Below, in pieces: positions 1 to 6,759 of a stretch of 17,718 bases of DNA. Each line of letters begins with the position of its first letter. The first letter of the stretch is position 1. The notes beneath the pieces were generated by a model. It had not been told where the DNA came from. It did not search any database and saw only the letters and a program-made list of their open reading frames with translations. A program made the translations under genes and the position numbers. Origin of the DNA: an uncultured Flavobacteriaceae bacterium (GTDB taxonomy: Bacteria > Bacteroidota > Bacteroidia > Flavobacteriales > Flavobacteriaceae); the NCBI GenBank assembly GCA_947311745.1, contig CAMZLT010000188.1, positions 1-17,718 of the forward strand. Direction: 5' to 3'.

Positions 1-111
1 AATATTTATAGCAACCGTTCCTTTTACTAAGCGATAGATGTAATACATTAATATTGCAACAAGTACAATATCTAACACATCTAAAAAACTAAAGTCTAAA
101 AAATCTAACAT
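1..111 (-). CDS. cdaA: Diadenylate cyclase CdaA, N-terminal fragment (gene runs off the window)
   Basis: Only the first 37 codons are present, read from an ATG at 111 leftwards. The peptide begins MLDFLDFSFLDVLDI and continues into a hydrophobic helix and then RLVKGTVAINI. This pattern matches the start of the membrane-bound CdaA/DacA family (N-terminal transmembrane helices followed by a DisA_N cyclase domain). That family condenses two ATP into cyclic di-AMP, a messenger linked to potassium, osmotic and cell-wall homeostasis. The catalytic domain lies outside the window, so activity cannot be judged. The gene follows the lipoprotein gene by about 43 bases in the same direction and is probably the last visible member of the minus-strand unit. 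Recognition rests on a short N-terminus, so some doubt remains. Confidence 0.72.
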   Translation of the reverse strand, partial: MLDFLDFSFLDVLDIVLVAILMYYIYRLVKGTVAINI

Positions 112-154
112 ATTGGTAAAATTACAAATAAAGAAGTAATAATTTATAAATCAA

Positions 155-739
155 TTAAAAAATATATTCTGTTTTTGATATGGTACGTTTTTCTTTTTGT
201 AAAGCTGCTTTTACTTGCATATAATTTTGAAAGGACAAAGTACCTTTAAATGCTATTTGTAAAATTTTATTTTTAAACGTTTCTTTAGTTGTAAAATTAG
301 GATTTTCAACGGTTATCAAAATAGTATCCGAAAGTGCTTTAAATTTTGGTAAATTTACTTTTTTAGTTATTTTGTAGGTAATAGAATCTATTTGATAAAA
401 GTTTAATTTATCAGTATTTGCATTTGCATACGAAAAATAATTATTTGTACCTTCTGTTTTGTGCGGTGATTTTTCGTTGTGTTTACGAATCATTTTCGTA
501 ACGGTTGGAAACACTTCGGATATTGGTAAGTTTTTGTCGATATTAAAAAGCCAATGTGTGGATGAAATTCTATTATTTTGGTTTAGATTTAATTTTCCAT
601 TTTCATTAAAGAACCAAATGGATGAATAATTTTCCATTTTTTCTTTACCATTTAAGGGTACTTTAGGGAGTTTAACACCTTTTTTTTTGCAAGAGATTAC
701 TATGCTTACTAATACGATTGCGATAAATATTTTTTTCAT
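155..739 (-). CDS. Putative lipoprotein of unknown function
   Basis: I do not recognise a named family. The chosen start gives a 194-residue protein with a classical lipoprotein signal: MKKIF, a hydrophobic stretch, then the lipobox V-I-S-C with the acylated cysteine at residue 17. An in-frame ATG nine codons upstream (position 766) would put a highly basic extension before the signal peptide and is less likely. After the cysteine come three lysines (CKKKG), not the acidic residues that mark surface-exported lipoproteins in some Bacteroidota, so a periplasm-facing location is my inference. The rest is soluble, rich in Asn, Lys and Thr, without visible catalytic motifs. It lies 49 bases after the DUF368 gene (counted to the ATG at 739) and just before cdaA, so it is probably cotranscribed with both. 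Confidence 0.7.
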   Translation of the reverse strand: MKKIFIAIVLVSIVISCKKKGVKLPKVPLNGKEKMENYSSIWFFNENGKLNLNQNNRISSTHWLFNIDKNLPISEVFPTVTKMIRKHNEKSPHKTEGTNNYFSYANANTDKLNFYQIDSITYKITKKVNLPKFKALSDTILITVENPNFTTKETFKNKILQIAFKGTLSFQNYMQVKAALQKEKRTISKTEYIF

Positions 740-788
740 TGTTTGTTTTTGTTTTTTAATTTTCATTAGATAGAAAGAAAGCGAATTC

Positions 789-1721
789 CTATTTAATAGA
801 ATTATTTTTTTTAGAGCCGATTTTTTCTAAGGTAAATATTACTAAAAACCCCATAATTGCAAGAAAAATTGCAAGTAATAATTGGTTTTCTCCTGAAAAA
901 GAAAAAGGCGAAATGCTTTTTTGTAAGAGCGGTACTTTAACACCTTTTGAATTGGTATACCAAGATAGGGTTTCTTTCCATGGCCAAATTTTGTTTAAAG
1001 AACCAATGATAAAACCTGTTAAAACAGCAAGTGTTAGGTCTTCGTATTTTGAAAAAAGCCATTTTAAAAATTTAGCAAACGACAATAAACCGATAATTGC
1101 TCCAAAACCTAAAAGTGCTATTTTTTTAATATCAAAAGTATGAATTGCTTCTAGGGCAGGTTTATAAGCTCCGAGTAAAAGTAAAATAAAAGCACCTGAA
1201 ATCCCTGGTAAAATCATGGCACAAATTGCTAAAGCACCAGCAAAAATTAAAAACAAATCGGAATTATTACTTCCCATTGGTGGTATGATAGTGATGTAAT
1301 ATGCAGCGATAATTCCTATAATGAGACTTATGATATTGGTAATATGCCATTTTTTAATTTGTTTACCAACAATAAAAATACTTGCGATTACTAAACCAAA
1401 AAAGAACGACCAAATCAAAATAGGTTTGTGTTCTATCAACCATTTAAAAACCTTGGCAAGTGAAAGCACGCTAATAGCAATCCCTAATAGTAGGCTTACT
1501 AAAAAACCGCCGTTGATTGCTTTGAATGCAGCTTTAACACCATCTTTTCGTAGTATCTTTAAAGTAGTTAAATTTACAGAATTTATACTATCGATTAACT
1601 CTTGATAAATGCCAGAAATAAAAGCAATTGTTCCTCCAGAAACACCAGGAACGACATCTGCTGCACCCATTGCTAAACCTTTAAAACCAATGGTTAAGTA
1701 TTCTTTAAGACCTCTTTGCAT
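789..1721 (-). CDS. DUF368 family membrane protein, PopT-type undecaprenyl-phosphate translocase
   Basis: A 310-residue polytopic membrane protein. Two related signature segments lie in opposite halves: residues 21-42 (ADVVPGVSGG followed by a GIYQEL turn) and residues 168-190 (MILPGISGA followed by GAYKPAL). Such a pseudo-symmetric pair is the hallmark of DUF368. DUF368 proteins (PopT) were identified experimentally in other bacteria as transporters that return the lipid carrier undecaprenyl phosphate across the inner membrane, for cell-wall and polysaccharide synthesis; assigning this to the present protein is by family. At least seven hydrophobic segments are visible. The start codon shares one base with the stop codon of the TPR gene (TAATG), so translation is probably coupled. 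The length is normal for the family. Confidence 0.88.
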   Translation of the reverse strand: MQRGLKEYLTIGFKGLAMGAADVVPGVSGGTIAFISGIYQELIDSINSVNLTTLKILRKDGVKAAFKAINGGFLVSLLLGIAISVLSLAKVFKWLIEHKPILIWSFFFGLVIASIFIVGKQIKKWHITNIISLIIGIIAAYYITIIPPMGSNNSDLFLIFAGALAICAMILPGISGAFILLLLGAYKPALEAIHTFDIKKIALLGFGAIIGLLSFAKFLKWLFSKYEDLTLAVLTGFIIGSLNKIWPWKETLSWYTNSKGVKVPLLQKSISPFSFSGENQLLLAIFLAIMGFLVIFTLEKIGSKKNNSIK

Positions 1722-3106
1722 TACTTAAATTTTTCGATTAATTCAATAACTTCTGCGGTTTTGTAAATATTTGGAAAAAGGGTTTTAAAAATACCCAGTT
1801 CGTCAACGTTTAATTTTAAGGCATTTTCTAAATAAAGAAATGCCTCTTTATTTTTTTTGATTAAGAAAAATAAACCACTTAATCTAAAAAGTATTTCTAC
1901 GGAATTAGATTGTTCTTTTTTTAAAAGTTGTAAATAATCTATAGCCAATTGGTATTCGCCAATAAAATGAAGCACATCGCAAAGCATTAAAACTACTTTT
2001 GGATTTTTTTCGCCAAGTGAAATGGAATTCTCAAAGGCATCGATCGCTTCTTCGTAAAAACCTAATTTCATCGAAATTTCGGCATACCTATTACTAATAT
2101 CAATATTGTTTTCGTTAATTTCTACTGCTTTTTTAATGTAAGATCGTGCTTTTTCAATTTCTTTTTTTTGAAGTAATAATTCCGTTAAGGCAAGCCAAGC
2201 ATAATCTAATAACGGATCTTCATCCACTGCTTTTAAAAAATATTCCACTGCTTTGTTTGTATTGTTTAAATGGTTGTAACAATTTGCAATTTGTACAAAA
2301 ACAACAGCACTAGGGTCTTCTAATTCTAAGGTTTTATGAAAATTATCAATAGCAAGTTGGTATTCTTTAAGGGTTTCTAAAACTTTTGCTTTTTCAAAGT
2401 ATGCTCCAGAAAATTGATCGTCAATTAAAATAGAATAATTAAAAGCTCTAACTGCTTGATTGTATTGACCTGTTTTGTTATAAAACATACCTAATTGATG
2501 CCAAGCAAATTCGTTATATGGATTTTCGTCAATAAACGCATTTAAAAAATCAACAGCTTCTGTGTATTCTTCGTTTATTTCATAGCAATAAATGGTATTA
2601 TACAGAGCAGAATAATCCTCATTATCTAAATCTAAACAAGCTTTAAAATGTTCTTTTGCTTGTGTAAAATCCTCTATAAAAAGATGTTCCATTCCTAATA
2701 AATGGTGTACATCTGCTAAATCATGGGTGTATTTTAAAGCAATTTGTAGTTGTTTTATAGATTCAAGATGTTTATTTTTTTTAGAAAAAATTACCGCTTT
2801 TTGAATATAAATTTCTGCATAAGTGGGTTCAATAGCTTCTAAATGTTGTAGTAATTTTTCAGCTTCTTTAATTTTATCCTCTAATAAAAGTAATTCTACT
2901 TTAACGATTTTTAGTCTAGTAGAATCTGGGTGTTGGTTTAAACTTAGTGAAATTGCTTTTTTTGCCAAGCTGATTTTACCAAGATCTAAATAGTGAATAA
3001 TAATATTTTCAAATTCCTCAGAATCAAAAAATAAGACTTTATTTGATTTTAGCATTTTCTCAAATTTTGAAAGTGCTAAGTGGTTTTTGTTTTCTGAAAA
3101 TTCCAT
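1721..3106 (-). CDS. Tetratricopeptide repeat (TPR) protein
   Basis: A soluble protein of 461 residues from the chosen start (MEFSENKNHL), composed almost entirely of about 12 consecutive TPR units. Clear examples are YAEIYIQKAVIFSKKNK, FAWHQLGMFYNKTGQYNQA and NRYAEISMKLGFYEEA. TPR arrays form superhelical scaffolds for protein-protein contacts; no enzyme domain, signal peptide or membrane anchor is present, so a cytoplasmic adaptor is the reasonable reading. The frame is open for another 39 codons up to an ATG at 3223. That extension is basic, lacks TPR character and occupies what should be the promoter region shared with the divergent pyrR, so I prefer the start at 3106; another ATG directly before it, at 3109, is equally usable. 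Its stop overlaps the start of the DUF368 gene, suggesting joint function or at least joint expression. Confidence 0.82.
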   Translation of the reverse strand: MEFSENKNHLALSKFEKMLKSNKVLFFDSEEFENIIIHYLDLGKISLAKKAISLSLNQHPDSTRLKIVKVELLLLEDKIKEAEKLLQHLEAIEPTYAEIYIQKAVIFSKKNKHLESIKQLQIALKYTHDLADVHHLLGMEHLFIEDFTQAKEHFKACLDLDNEDYSALYNTIYCYEINEEYTEAVDFLNAFIDENPYNEFAWHQLGMFYNKTGQYNQAVRAFNYSILIDDQFSGAYFEKAKVLETLKEYQLAIDNFHKTLELEDPSAVVFVQIANCYNHLNNTNKAVEYFLKAVDEDPLLDYAWLALTELLLQKKEIEKARSYIKKAVEINENNIDISNRYAEISMKLGFYEEAIDAFENSISLGEKNPKVVLMLCDVLHFIGEYQLAIDYLQLLKKEQSNSVEILFRLSGLFFLIKKNKEAFLYLENALKLNVDELGIFKTLFPNIYKTAEVIELIEKFK

Positions 3107-3262
3107 CATAATCCAAATCATTTTATAAGCGAAAGATACGTATATGTTCGTTTTTCTTTTGATTTTAATTAGCTTACTTCTTAACAATTTAGTTAACATT
3201 ATGTAGTGTTTTTTTATGTACAATAATTAATGTAAATTGCGACCGAAAACAAACTAAATAAT
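3107..3262. promoter_or_regulatory. Divergent intergenic region between the TPR gene and pyrR
   Basis: This stretch of 156 bases must carry promoters for both the minus-strand TPR/DUF368 unit and the plus-strand pyr unit. On the plus strand, TAAATTGC near 3232-3239 resembles a degenerate Bacteroidota -7 element about 25 bases before the pyrR start. On the minus strand, TATCTTTC (near 3130-3137) is one base off TAnnTTTG. Neither has a convincing -33 TTG at 19 bases, so both are weak calls. No PyrR-type RNA-binding hairpin and no terminator are visible upstream of pyrR. Confidence 0.35.
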
Positions 3263-3811
3263 ATGATGCAAAAAATCTTACTTTCCCAAAAAGAGATACA
3301 TATTATTTTACATCGTTTGGCTTGTCAACTTATCGAAAATCATTCCGATTTTAAGGATACTGTTTTAATAGGATTACAGCCTAGAGGTGTATTTTTTGCA
3401 AAAAAATTAATAGATATTTTAGTAAAAGATTATAAAGTTAAAAGTCTAAAATACGGTCAGTTAGATATTACGTTTTATCGCGATGATTTTAGGAGAAGGG
3501 ACGAGCCAATTCAAGCAAATGAAACTAAAATTGATTTTATTATAGAGAATAAAAATGTTGTTTTGATTGATGATGTTTTGTTTTCTGGCAGAAGTATTCG
3601 TGCTGCATTAACGGCTTTACAAGCTTTTGGTAGACCAAAAAAAATAGAATTATTAGTGTTTATTGATCGTAGATTTAGTAGGAGTTTGCCAATCCAGCCA
3701 ACCTATAAAGGACGACAAGTAGATGCAATTAATTCTGAAAAAGTAAAAGTTATTTGGGATGAGAACAACAAAAAAGACACCGTTTATCTTGTAAACACTA
3801 AAGAAAAATGA
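3263..3811 (+). CDS. pyrR: Pyrimidine operon regulator / uracil phosphoribosyltransferase PyrR
   Basis: A 182-residue type I phosphoribosyltransferase-fold protein. The PRPP-binding loop is plain at residues 99-113 (VVLIDDVLFSGRSIR). The early QPRG segment (39-42), the DITFYRDDFRRR hood region (68-79) and the YKGRQVD segment (148-154) fit PyrR. Family members make UMP from uracil and PRPP, and in Bacillus they also bind pyr mRNA to promote attenuation. Here no PyrR-binding RNA hairpin is visible upstream or at the pyrR-pyrB junction, so only the enzymatic role can be supported from sequence. Two consecutive ATG codons begin the frame; either may be used. The stop overlaps the pyrB start by four bases (ATGA), fixing it in an operon with aspartate carbamoyltransferase. 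Confidence 0.92.
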   Translation: MMQKILLSQKEIHIILHRLACQLIENHSDFKDTVLIGLQPRGVFFAKKLIDILVKDYKVKSLKYGQLDITFYRDDFRRRDEPIQANETKIDFIIENKNVVLIDDVLFSGRSIRAALTALQAFGRPKKIELLVFIDRRFSRSLPIQPTYKGRQVDAINSEKVKVIWDENNKKDTVYLVNTKEK

Positions 3812-4737
3812 AACAGTTAAGTGTACAACATTTATTGGGAATTAAGTACTTAAAAAAGGAGGATATTACTCTCATTTTTGAAACAGCAAATCATTTTAAA
3901 GAAGTAATTAATCGTCCGATAAAAAAAGTACCTTCTTTACGAGATATAACTATTGCTAATTTATTTTTTGAAAACTCTACTCGTACAAAACTATCGTTTG
4001 AATTAGCCGAAAAACGACTTTCAGCAGATGTTATTAACTTTTCGGCAAGTCAGTCTTCCGTTAAGAAAGGCGAAACTTTAATTGATACCGTTAACAATAT
4101 CCTTGCAATGAAAGTAGATATTGTAGTGATGCGACATTCTGATGTAGGAGCAGGTGTTTTTCTATCCAAACACGTTAATGCAAAAATAATTAATGCAGGT
4201 GATGGAGCACACGAACATCCTACACAAGCTTTACTAGATACGTATTCTATTAAAGAAAAATTGGGAACAGTTTCTAATAAAAAAGTAGTAATAATTGGGG
4301 ATATTTTACATTCGCGAGTTGCATTATCTAATATATATGCTTTGCAATTATTAGGAGCGGAAGTCATGGTTTGCGGACCGCTTTCGTTAATTCCTAAGCA
4401 TATAAAAAGTCTTGGAGTACAGGTGGAAACTAACATAAAAAAAGCATTAGAATGGTGTGATGTAGCAAATGTATTGCGTGTACAAAACGAAAGAATGGAT
4501 GCATCGTATTTTCCTAGTACACGAGAGTACACACAACTTTTTGGCATAAACCTTGAATTGTTAAATAGTATCAACAAAGATATTGTTATTATGCATCCAG
4601 GACCTATAAATCGTGGCGTTGAAATTACTAGCGATGTTGCAGATTCTGATAAATCTATTATATTAAACCAAGTAGAAAATGGTGTTGCAATACGAATGGC
4701 AATAATCTATTTATTAGCACAACAAATTAAAAAATAA
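3808..4737 (+). CDS. pyrB: Aspartate carbamoyltransferase catalytic subunit
   Basis: This 309-residue enzyme joins carbamoyl phosphate and L-aspartate to form N-carbamoyl-aspartate, the committed step of pyrimidine synthesis. Visible family motifs are the carbamoyl-phosphate loop FFENSTRTKLSFE (residues 53-65), the SVKKGET loop contributed to the neighbouring active site (84-90), HPTQALLD (137-144), the aspartate-binding RVQNER (224-229) and HPGPINRG (263-270). The length is normal. No pyrI regulatory subunit lies beside it, so it is likely an unregulated catalytic trimer of the Bacillus type, as expected next to pyrR. Its start overlaps the pyrR stop by four bases, and its own stop shares one base with the next gene (TAATG). 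Confidence 0.96.
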   Translation: MKQLSVQHLLGIKYLKKEDITLIFETANHFKEVINRPIKKVPSLRDITIANLFFENSTRTKLSFELAEKRLSADVINFSASQSSVKKGETLIDTVNNILAMKVDIVVMRHSDVGAGVFLSKHVNAKIINAGDGAHEHPTQALLDTYSIKEKLGTVSNKKVVIIGDILHSRVALSNIYALQLLGAEVMVCGPLSLIPKHIKSLGVQVETNIKKALEWCDVANVLRVQNERMDASYFPSTREYTQLFGINLELLNSINKDIVIMHPGPINRGVEITSDVADSDKSIILNQVENGVAIRMAIIYLLAQQIKK

Positions 4738-5033
4738 TGAATTATAAAGTAATAAAACCAACAATAATTGATGTAAAATCCTTAACGGAAGCTATTTCAG
4801 AAAATTTAAAATATAATTTAATTTTAGATATTGCAGAATTACCCATTTCTGAAAAAGAAATAAAAGAATTATATAATTTTCACACAAAAAATAACACTAA
4901 TGGCACATCTTTTGTTGTAATTAATAGAGAAATATCCTTGGATAATTTACCTGATGGATTAAATATCGTTCCGACTTTTCAAGAAGCAACCGATTTGATT
5001 GATTTAGAGGAAATGATGCGTGATTTAGGGTAA
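4737..5033 (+). CDS. Small conserved protein, possibly STAS-like, upstream of rnz
   Basis: A 98-residue soluble protein with no signal peptide. The order of predicted elements, a strand LILDIAEL, a helix, a strand SFVVINREI and a C-terminal helix containing PTFQEATDLIDLEEM, is suggestive of the alpha/beta fold of STAS (anti-sigma-factor antagonist-like) domains. I cannot point to the conserved phosphorylated serine of true antagonists, so a signalling role is not supported. From memory, similar short proteins precede ribonuclease Z genes in flavobacteria. The start codon overlaps the pyrB stop by one base, so it is translated from the pyr operon. Function unknown; the call as a real gene is firm because of the tight coupling and good coding character. 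Confidence 0.75.
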   Translation: MNYKVIKPTIIDVKSLTEAISENLKYNLILDIAELPISEKEIKELYNFHTKNNTNGTSFVVINREISLDNLPDGLNIVPTFQEATDLIDLEEMMRDLG

Positions 5034-5038
5034 ATTGC

Positions 5039-5055
5039 TATAAAATCGTTTTATA
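5039..5055. repeat. Short A/T-rich hairpin between the STAS-like gene and the T9SS gene
   Basis: Seven-base arms TATAAAA and TTTTATA flank a TCG loop. They fill most of the 27-base gap and end five bases before the next start codon. The stem has no G-C pair, so it is weak; it could modulate initiation of the downstream gene or be chance in AT-rich DNA. Confidence 0.35.
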
Positions 5056-5060
5056 TATAG

Positions 5061-5405
5061 ATGCGAAATTTTATTTACATACTGTTCTTTTTAGTTTCTA
5101 TTTTTGGTTTTTCACAAAAATCAGAAAATAGTATTTCTGTGCAAAATAAGGAGCTTAGCACTGTGAATATATATCCAAATCCAGTAAAAAATAAAGCAAC
5201 TATTGTTTTTACAAGTGCTAGTAAACAAAAAGTTACTTTTACAGTTACCAGTATTGTAGGTAAAGTAGTTTATTCTGAAAAAATCACAGCAATTTTAGGT
5301 AAGAATTCTATTTCTTTTTTTAGGCATAGACTTCCTGAAGGAATTTATTTTTACACACTTAAAACAGATGATTTTTCAATTTCAAAAAAGATGGTTTTAG
5401 AATGA
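5061..5405 (+). CDS. Very short secreted protein consisting almost only of a T9SS type A sorting domain
   Basis: The 114-residue product has a signal peptide (MRNFIYILFFLVSIFGFSQ, cleavage probably near residue 19), then only about 15 residues of spacer. A type IX secretion sorting domain of the TIGR04183/Por type follows, from about residue 35 to the end. Diagnostic elements are NIYPNPV (37-42), a run of beta strands ending in VGKVVYSE (66-73), LPEGIYFYTLKTD (91-103) and the closing KKMVLE. In normal T9SS cargo this domain sits behind a large enzyme or adhesin, is recognised by the outer-membrane export machine and is removed or anchored by PorU. Here there is no cargo. The gene overlaps rnz by four bases (ATGA), which argues against a simple decayed remnant. 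Role unknown. Confidence 0.85.
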   Translation: MRNFIYILFFLVSIFGFSQKSENSISVQNKELSTVNIYPNPVKNKATIVFTSASKQKVTFTVTSIVGKVVYSEKITAILGKNSISFFRHRLPEGIYFYTLKTDDFSISKKMVLE

Positions 5406-6358
5406 GTATAAAACTAACTATTTTAGGATGTCATTCTGCTACACCAAGAACCAATTCGCATACAACAGCACAATTTTTAGAAATTAACACTAAAAATTTT
5501 TTAATTGATTGTGGTGAAGGAACGCAAGTACAATTACGAAAATACAAACTGAAATTTTCTAAAATTGAACGAATTTTTATTTCGCATTTGCATGGTGATC
5601 ATTTTTTTGGATTGGTAGGATTAATTTCTACTTTTGCATTATTAGGTCGAGAAAAAGATTTACATATTTATGGTCCGAAAGGCATAAAAGAAATAATAGT
5701 TTTACAATTAAAATATTCAAAATCTTGGACTAATTTCAACTTGTATTTTCACGAATTAACATCTAAAAAATCCGAATTAATTTTCGAAGACGATAAAGTA
5801 ACTGTACATACAATTCCGCTTAAACATCGTGTATATACAAACGGATTTCTATTTAAAGAAAAACTTGCCGAACGAAAATTAAACATTTCCGAAGTTTCTA
5901 AAATAAAAGAAATAGAAATTTGCGATTATCAAAACCTGAAAAACGGTAAAGATTACACGCTTAAAAATGGTACAATTATAAAAAATGAAAACTTAACATT
6001 TGCACCATTACCAGCTTTAAATTATGCATTTTGTAGCGATACTATGTATCAGCCACAAATTGCAGATTTACTTAAAAATGTTTCGCTGTTATATCACGAA
6101 TCTACTTTTTTAAAAGATAAAGAACACTTATGTGATACTACCATGCATAGTACCGCAGAACAAGCTGCAAAAATAGCAAAACAAGCAAATGTTGGAGAAT
6201 TAATTCTAGGTCATTTTTCAAGTAGATACGGAAATTTAGATGCATTTATAAACGAAGCAAAGCCATTTTTTAATAATGTGCAACTTGCAGAAGCAGGAAA
6301 AGTATTTGAATTAAAAAATGCAGAAAATAAAAAATTAGTAAAATCCCATTCGCAATAA
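5402..6358 (+). CDS. rnz: Ribonuclease Z (tRNA 3'-processing endonuclease)
   Basis: A 318-residue metallo-beta-lactamase-fold endonuclease that cuts the 3' trailer from tRNA precursors. The zinc-binding motif SHLHGDH is at residues 61-67. Further metal ligands are visible as the His in PLKHR (141), the Asp in CSDT (213) and the His in GHFSSRY (271). The exosite-like stretch between residues 155 and 195 and the HSTAEQAAKIA helix (249-260) fit the short bacterial RNase Z form. The C-terminus is slightly longer than usual, ending in a lysine-rich tail. It is the last gene of the pyr-rnz unit. Its final 24 bases overlap, in antisense, the end of the CoA-binding protein gene. Confidence 0.95.
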   Translation: MSIKLTILGCHSATPRTNSHTTAQFLEINTKNFLIDCGEGTQVQLRKYKLKFSKIERIFISHLHGDHFFGLVGLISTFALLGREKDLHIYGPKGIKEIIVLQLKYSKSWTNFNLYFHELTSKKSELIFEDDKVTVHTIPLKHRVYTNGFLFKEKLAERKLNISEVSKIKEIEICDYQNLKNGKDYTLKNGTIIKNENLTFAPLPALNYAFCSDTMYQPQIADLLKNVSLLYHESTFLKDKEHLCDTTMHSTAEQAAKIAKQANVGELILGHFSSRYGNLDAFINEAKPFFNNVQLAEAGKVFELKNAENKKLVKSHSQ

Positions 6359-6697
6359 AACTAAAGTACAAGCAATTTCTACTTCAATACCATTTTTTTC
6401 TAAAATTGCATAAAATTCAGGGTTTTCCGTTCCTGGATTAAAAATTACTCGTTTTGGATTCAAATTTATAATATATTGATAATAATCTTGTTGTCTTTTT
6501 GCATTTAAGTATAATGTTACAGTATGGATATCTTTAAAAGAAATTTTTTCTGTTTCTATAAGAATATGTTTAATTTTTCCTTTTCGTAACCCTACAGCAA
6601 CAGTTTCAATATCTTTTTCGGTTAGTCTGTGTATTGCTATGTTAGAGTAACGCTTTGATTTTAAGGATGCTCCGAGTACTAGAGTTTTTTTTTGCAT
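6335..6697 (-). CDS. CoA-binding domain protein (YccU-like)
   Basis: A 120-residue single-domain protein of the CoA_binding_2 type. It opens with a Rossmann-like nucleotide loop (TLVLGASLKSKRYSNIA, residues 5-21) and ends with the family signature RVIFNPGTENPEF (83-95) and EIACTLVLLRMGFY (107-120). Members are small cytoplasmic proteins related to the CoA-binding domain of succinyl-CoA synthetase; most have no established reaction. The gene is transcribed towards rnz and overlaps it at the 3' ends by 24 bases; its start lies 62 bases from the divergent TonB-receptor gene. No terminator is seen at the convergent overlap. Confidence 0.85.
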   Translation of the reverse strand: MQKKTLVLGASLKSKRYSNIAIHRLTEKDIETVAVGLRKGKIKHILIETEKISFKDIHTVTLYLNAKRQQDYYQYIINLNPKRVIFNPGTENPEFYAILEKNGIEVEIACTLVLLRMGFY

Positions 6698-6759
6698 AAT
6701 ATTTTTATATATGGTAAAGTTTAGTAATTTAGCAGTTACAAATTTAGATAAAATTGATT

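Noticed and set aside
740..766. Upstream ATG for the lipoprotein gene
   Set aside because: It would add nine residues, largely Lys and Gln, before a well-formed lipoprotein signal; the ATG at 739 fits the signal better.
913..1605. Plus-strand open frames opposite the DUF368 gene
   Set aside because: They have no family resemblance and are antisense shadows of a clear membrane-protein gene.
3107..3223. N-terminal extension of the TPR protein by 39 codons from an ATG at 3223
   Set aside because: The extension is basic, has no TPR or signal character and takes up the divergent promoter region; the ATG at 3106 begins the recognisable protein.
4050..4577. Long minus-strand open frame opposite pyrB (175 codons)
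   Set aside because: Its Cys/Ser/Thr-rich translation has no domain; it mirrors the highly conserved pyrB frame.
6754..6759. TTG start two codons upstream for the TonB-dependent receptor
   Set aside because: The ATG at 6760 is the commoner start codon and gives a normal signal peptide.
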